Assembly: GCA_021779795.1 (NCBI GenBank)
Contig: JAJXZZ010000108.1
Location: 1-9,107 of the forward strand
Reading direction: 5' to 3'
DNA from: Acidobacteriota bacterium
GTDB lineage: Bacteria; Acidobacteriota; Vicinamibacteria; Vicinamibacterales; Fen-181
Length of the DNA stretch: 9,107 nucleotides
In this document: positions 5,947 to 9,107 of the stretch, one piece after another
How positions within the stretch are numbered: the first letter of the stretch is position 1
Layout: each line of letters opens with the position of its first letter
Translations under genes and position numbers: made by a program
Notes under the pieces: generated by a model
Told to the model about the DNA's origin: nothing
What the model saw: only the letters and a program-made list of their open reading frames with translations
Databases searched by the model: none

Positions 5947-7496
5947 GCGATCGCATCGACGTGCTCGTCATCGGCAGCGGCCTCGGCGGCTGCGCGACGG
6001 CGCTCGCGGCCGCCCGCCGCGGGGCCCGGGTCGTGATGGTCACCAAGGCGCAGCGCGCCGAGGACTCGAACACCTGGGAGGCGCAGGGCGGCATCATCTA
6101 CCGCGCCGAGGACGATTCGCCCGAGCTGCTCGCGGCCGACATCGTCACGGCCGGCGCCGGGCTGTGCAAGCCGGAGGCGGTCGGGATCCTGAGCCGCGAG
6201 GGGCCGCGGCTGGTCGACGAGATCCTGCTGCGCGAGGCGCGCGTCCCGTTCGACCACGGCACCAACGGCGACCTCGACCTGACCGCGGAGGCGGCGCACT
6301 CGCGCCCGCGGATCATCCACCGCGCCGACGGGACCGGCCGCGCCATCGAGGAGGCGGTGCTCGGCGCCGTCCGGCGCGAGCCGAACATCACGATCCTCAC
6401 CGGCCGCACCGCGATCGACCTGCTGACCCTCTCGCACCACTCGCGCAACCCGCTCGACATCTACGCGCCGCCGACCTGCGTGGGCGCCTACGTCTTCGAC
6501 CAGGCCTCGCGGCGCGTCGAGACGCTGCTCGCGCGCGAGACCGTCCTCGCCACCGGAGGCCTCGGCCGCATCTTCCTCCACACGACCAACCCGGCCGGCG
6601 CCTGCGGCGACGGCGTGGCGATGGCGTACCGGGCGGGCGCGCGCTGCCTGAACATGCAGTTCATCCAGTTCCACCCGACGACGCTCTACCACAGCGGCGA
6701 GCGGTTCCTGCTGTCGGAGTCGCTGCGGGGCGAGGGGGCGAAGCTGGTGGACGGCCGGGGCCGCGAGTTCATGTTCGACCACCACCCGGACGGCTCGCTG
6801 GCGCCGCGCGACATCGTCGCGCGCGGGATCCACCAGATGATGCACGAGACCGGGTCGCCCTGCGCCTGGCTCGACATCAGCCACAAGGACAAGGCGTGGA
6901 TCCTGGAGCGGTTCCCGACCGTGGCCGGCAAGTGCCGCGAGGCCGGGTTCGACCTGACGAGCCAGGCGATCCCGGTCGTGCCCGCGGCGCACTACAGCTG
7001 CGGCGGCGTGGACGTGGACGGCGAGGGGCGGTCGAGCCTCCACCGGTTGCGGGCGGTCGGCGAGGTGTCGTGCACGGGGCTGCACGGGGCAAACCGGCTG
7101 GCGAGCACGTCGCTGCTCGAGTGCCTGGTCTGGGGGACGCGCGCGGGCGAGGCGGCGGCCGCGGCCTGCCGGTCGGGCGCCGACGACTACTTCCCCGAGA
7201 TCGCGCCGTGGGAATACGAGGCCGAGCCGGTGGACCCGGCGCTGGTCGCGCAGGACTGGCTCACCACCCGCCAGACAATGTGGAACTACGTCGGGCTGGT
7301 GCGCAACCGCCGGCGGCTCGACCGGGCGCACGCGATCCTCCGGGAGCTGCACATGGAGATCGGGCGCTTCTACGCGAAGGCCGAGCTGGGCGACAGCCTC
7401 ATCAGCCTCCGCAACGGCGTCCAGACGGCGCTGGTGGTGCTGCTCGCGGCGATGGAGATGCGCGAGAGCCGGGGCTGCCACTACCGCACGGACTGA
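5943..7496 (+). CDS. nadB: L-aspartate oxidase (FAD flavoprotein)
   Basis: It oxidises L-aspartate to iminoaspartate, handed to NadA, with oxygen or fumarate as possible acceptor. The 517-residue protein belongs to the succinate dehydrogenase/fumarate reductase flavoprotein family. The N-terminal Rossmann motif is VLVIGSGLGGCATAL (7-21); EAQGGI (46-51) and ATGGLGRIF (203-211) complete the FAD site. The capping-domain and active-site positions are present: AEAAHS (115-120) with Glu116, FIQFHPTTLY (240-249) with His244, APRDIVAR (287-294), HYSCGG (350-355) with His350, and HGANRLASTSLLE (381-393) with Arg385. The C-terminal helical domain carries MWNYVGLVRN (446-455). Having Glu and the HPT motif, together with nadA and nadC neighbours, argues for aspartate oxidase over a fumarate reductase. 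SNTWEAQGG (42-50) has Glu46 where an aromatic residue is common. The ATG overlaps the nadC stop as ATGA and has no strong Shine-Dalgarno, so translation probably depends on coupling. Confidence 0.96.
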   Translation: MSDRIDVLVIGSGLGGCATALAAARRGARVVMVTKAQRAEDSNTWEAQGGIIYRAEDDSPELLAADIVTAGAGLCKPEAVGILSREGPRLVDEILLREARVPFDHGTNGDLDLTAEAAHSRPRIIHRADGTGRAIEEAVLGAVRREPNITILTGRTAIDLLTLSHHSRNPLDIYAPPTCVGAYVFDQASRRVETLLARETVLATGGLGRIFLHTTNPAGACGDGVAMAYRAGARCLNMQFIQFHPTTLYHSGERFLLSESLRGEGAKLVDGRGREFMFDHHPDGSLAPRDIVARGIHQMMHETGSPCAWLDISHKDKAWILERFPTVAGKCREAGFDLTSQAIPVVPAAHYSCGGVDVDGEGRSSLHRLRAVGEVSCTGLHGANRLASTSLLECLVWGTRAGEAAAAACRSGADDYFPEIAPWEYEAEPVDPALVAQDWLTTRQTMWNYVGLVRNRRRLDRAHAILRELHMEIGRFYAKAELGDSLISLRNGVQTALVVLLAAMEMRESRGCHYRTD

Positions 7497-7504
7497 GGGC
7501 GGGG

Positions 7505-7524
7505 GTCGGCTGCCGACAGCCGAC
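7505..7524. terminator. Perfect 8-bp hairpin between convergent nadB and peptidase genes, possible bidirectional terminator
   Basis: GTCGGCTG (7505-7512) and CAGCCGAC (7517-7524) pair perfectly around the loop CCGA; because the array repeats, the 5' arm could also pair with later copies at 7-nt steps. It starts 8 nt after the nadB stop and lies about 33 nt beyond the peptidase stop on the other strand. No T-run follows on either strand, so it is a terminator by position and stem only. Confidence 0.4.
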
Positions 7525-7550
7525 AGCCGACAGCCGACAGCCGACAGCCG
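7505..7550. repeat. Tandem heptamer array CCGACAG, five copies plus CCG, led by an inverted unit
   Basis: Perfect copies occupy 7513-7519, 7520-7526, 7527-7533, 7534-7540 and 7541-7547, followed by CCG (7548-7550). On the minus strand the unit can be written GGCTGTC. GTCGGCTG at 7505-7512 is the inverted form of CAGCCGAC within the array. It occupies nearly the whole 60-nt gap between the convergent nadB and peptidase genes. Confidence 0.92.
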
Positions 7551-7556
7551 GTGTTC

Positions 7557-8942
7557 CTACCGCGCGAGCGCTTCCACCTCGTCGATCTCGATCGGGATCG
7601 CCTGGCCGAGGATGCGCGAGCCGGTGTCCGTGACGACGATGTCGTCTTCGACCCTGATCCCCCCGAAGCCGCGGAACTTGTCGATGACGTCGTAGTTCAG
7701 GAAGTCGGTGAACTTCCCCTCGGCCCGCCACTTGTCCATCAGCGTCGGGATCATGTAGATGCCCGGCTCGACCGTCATCACGAAGCCCGGCTCGAGCGCG
7801 CGCCCCATGCGCAGCGACTTGAGGCCGAACTGCGTGCTGCGCGTCACGGTGGGGTCGTAGCCGACGTACTGCTCGCCGAGCCCTTCCATGTCGTGCACGT
7901 CGAAGCCCATCATGTGGCCGACGCCGCACTGGAAGAACATCGCGTGCGCCCCTTCCCGCACCGCCGCGTCGAGGTCCCCCTTCATGCAGCCGATCGCCTT
8001 GAGGTCCTCGGCGAGGCTGCGGCACGCCGCCAGGTGGACGTCCATCCACTTGACGCCCGGCTTCGCCGCCGCCAGCGCCTTCTTGTGCGCGCGCAGCACC
8101 GCCTGGTAGAGGTCGCGCTGCGGCCCGACGAACTTCCCGCCGATCGGGATCGTGCGCGTGATGTCGCTCGCGTAGTGCAGCGGCGAGTCGGCGCCCGAGT
8201 CGTTGACGGCCATCTGGCCGGCCTGCATCAGGTTGTCGTGCGCGTGGTTGTGCAGCGTCTCGCCGTGCACCGAGAAGATGATCGGGAAGGAAAGCTGCGA
8301 CCCGCGCGACTCGACCAGCCCCGCCATCGCCCCGGCCACCTCGCGCTCGTACATGCCGGGACGGGCGGTCTTCATCGCCAGGACGTGCATGTCGTGCGCG
8401 AGGTTCACGGCCGCCTCGATCTCGCGGATCTCTTCGGGCCCCTTGTAGGCCCGCTGCGCCACGACCGCCTTGATGAACGAGATCGAGGCGTGGGCGTTGA
8501 CCATGTCGGGCCGGATCCCCACGAGATCCGCGATCGCCAGCGCGTTGTCGTGGCGGTACTGCGGCAGGTAGTGGAGGCGCCGCCCCTTGCGCACCGCCTC
8601 GTCCAGCGCCCTCGCCAGCGCCTCGCGCGTGGCGACGGCGGTGACGCCGGCCCGGGCGGCCCGCTCGGCGACCGTCGGCTGCGGCCCGCGCCAGACGATG
8701 TCGTCGATCGTGAAGTCGTTGCCGTAGATCGTGTGCGTGCCGGCGTCCACGTCGATGACGGCGGCCAGTTCAGGGTCGTCGAGGCCCCAGTAGTAGAGGA
8801 ACGACGAGTCCTGCCGGAAGTGATACGTGTTGTCGGTGTAGTTCATCGGCGCGTCGTTGTTGCCGATGAACAGCAAGAGGCCGTGCTTGAACTGCTGCTG
8901 CAGCACCGCGCGTCGGGTCGTGTAGATCTTCGCGTCGAACAT
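7557..8942 (-). CDS. pepP: M24 metallopeptidase, aminopeptidase P-like (Xaa-Pro aminopeptidase)
   Basis: A predicted cytoplasmic dinuclear-metal peptidase that removes N-terminal residues preceding proline. Numbering follows the upstream ATG at 8945 (462 residues). An aminopeptidase-P N-terminal domain (about 1-165) contains RQDSSFLYYWGL (44-55); the pita-bread catalytic domain follows (about 170-455). All five metal ligands are visible: Asp249 (VNDSGAD), Asp261 (SDITRT), His344 (GVGHMMGFDVHD), Glu393 (TVEPGIY) and Glu433 (IRVEDD). His232 and His351 match assisting histidines. Two oddities: the position equivalent to E. coli His350, the first His of HGxxH, is Cys340; and the two Asp ligands are 12 rather than 11 residues apart. 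Tandem ATGs occur at 8945 and 8942; GGGAGG ends only 1 nt before the first but 4 nt before the second, so 8942 is preferred. No signal peptide. The 133-bp palindrome lies immediately upstream. True substrate preference is not shown, hence moderate certainty for the symbol. Confidence 0.93.
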   Translation of the reverse strand: MFDAKIYTTRRAVLQQQFKHGLLLFIGNNDAPMNYTDNTYHFRQDSSFLYYWGLDDPELAAVIDVDAGTHTIYGNDFTIDDIVWRGPQPTVAERAARAGVTAVATREALARALDEAVRKGRRLHYLPQYRHDNALAIADLVGIRPDMVNAHASISFIKAVVAQRAYKGPEEIREIEAAVNLAHDMHVLAMKTARPGMYEREVAGAMAGLVESRGSQLSFPIIFSVHGETLHNHAHDNLMQAGQMAVNDSGADSPLHYASDITRTIPIGGKFVGPQRDLYQAVLRAHKKALAAAKPGVKWMDVHLAACRSLAEDLKAIGCMKGDLDAAVREGAHAMFFQCGVGHMMGFDVHDMEGLGEQYVGYDPTVTRSTQFGLKSLRMGRALEPGFVMTVEPGIYMIPTLMDKWRAEGKFTDFLNYDVIDKFRGFGGIRVEDDIVVTDTGSRILGQAIPIEIDEVEALAR

Positions 8943-8946
8943 CATG

Positions 8947-8952
8947 CCTCCC
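8947..8952 (-). promoter_or_regulatory. Shine-Dalgarno GGGAGG of the peptidase gene, overlapping the inverted-repeat element
   Basis: GGGAGG is followed by C and two ATG codons. Its first two bases (8952-8951) are the last two bases of the 8951-8974 repeat arm. Spacing favours the second ATG (8942). A transcript crossing the element would place this site at the foot of a long hairpin. Confidence 0.6.
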
Positions 8953-9083
8953 AGGGGTCGGAGCGGTTTTCCCGGACGGGTGTTTTATTCGGACAATTAT
9001 GTAATCGAGTCGCTCCCGTACGGGAACAATTACAAAACTGTCATTGAAAATTTACGGCGCGGGAAAACCGCTCCGACCCCTGG
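8951..9083. mobile_element. 133-bp AT-rich palindromic element with perfect 24-bp terminal inverted repeats (MITE- or REP-like)
   Basis: Positions 8951-8974 (starting CCAGGGGTCG) are the exact reverse complement of 9060-9083 (ending CGACCCCTGG). Inside, 8992-9005 and 9029-9042 form a second inverted pair, matching at 12 of 14 positions and centred on the same base, 9017. A 12-nt perfect palindrome TCCCGTACGGGA (9014-9025) sits at the tip. The interior is far richer in A/T than the rest of the window. No reading frame or transposase remnant is evident, and no target-site duplication is visible (outer flanks GCCTC and ACGGC). This fits a non-autonomous element mobilised in trans, possibly by a REP-associated tyrosine transposase, but that assignment is inference. 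It ends 8 nt before the preferred peptidase ATG. Confidence 0.75.
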
Positions 9084-9107
9084 ACGGCAGGACGGTCGCG
9101 GGCCGGG

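Noticed and set aside
5856..7481. Long minus-strand open frame (541 codons) antisense to nadB
   Set aside because: Low-complexity Arg/Val/Ala composition and no recognisable domain, whereas nadB on the other strand has all its active-site motifs.
7513..7550. Possible CRISPR array or CRISPR-like repeat
   Set aside because: The heptamers are directly contiguous with no spacers; the same applies to the arrays at 2814 and 4069.
7551..9047. Plus-strand open frame (498 codons) antisense to the peptidase and running into the palindromic element
   Set aside because: The translation is His/Arg/Val-rich antisense shadow; the minus-strand peptidase carries all five metal ligands.
8976..9058. Transposase remnant or small gene inside the palindromic element
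   Set aside because: No frame of useful length or resemblance to known transposases is seen in the AT-rich core; it is better explained as a non-coding palindrome.
9084..9107. Sequence outside the palindrome at the right edge
   Set aside because: Only 24 GC-rich bases; no feature can be supported.

Overview
The window is very GC-rich with strong G/C preference at third codon positions. It holds six protein genes, all recognisable at family level, separated by short spacers that carry unusual repeats. GC-rich coding, a degenerate Ser/Thr-kinase-like protein and heptamer-repeat spacers would suit a soil Acidobacteriota bacterium (for example Vicinamibacteria) or a similar GC-rich lineage. This is inference; no rRNA or other phylogenetic marker is present.

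Layout. 1-879 (minus): N-terminal 293 residues of a kinase-fold protein whose catalytic residues are degenerate, running off the left edge. 880-1213: spacer with a degenerate heptamer patch, a strong hairpin and a weak sigma-54-like match. 1214-2797 (minus): malQ, a GH77 4-alpha-glucanotransferase. 2857-4020 (minus): a fold-type I PLP aminotransferase. 4021-4162: divergent spacer with a 31-nt-arm inverted repeat built from heptamers. 4163-7496 (plus): nadA-nadC-nadB, overlapping by 4 nt at each junction. 7497-7556: convergent spacer with five heptamer copies and a hairpin. 7557-8942 (minus): an M24 aminopeptidase-P-like metallopeptidase. 8951-9083: a 133-bp AT-rich palindromic element with perfect 24-bp terminal inverted repeats, abutting the peptidase ribosome-binding site.

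How the genes work together. The plus-strand operon encodes the complete de novo route to nicotinate mononucleotide from aspartate: NadB oxidises aspartate to iminoaspartate, NadA condenses it with dihydroxyacetone phosphate to quinolinate, and NadC phosphoribosylates and decarboxylates it. The minus-strand aminotransferase, malQ and pseudokinase are co-directional but have no obvious common pathway. The peptidase is a separate unit convergent with the nad operon.

Most noteworthy: (i) three intergenic tandem arrays with an exact 7-bp period whose units all reduce to GGCT plus three variable bases; (ii) the 133-bp nested palindrome in the leader of the peptidase gene; (iii) the pseudokinase. 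I found no defence system, CRISPR, RNA gene, integrase or complete insertion sequence. The genes themselves are housekeeping; the novelty, if any, is in the spacers.
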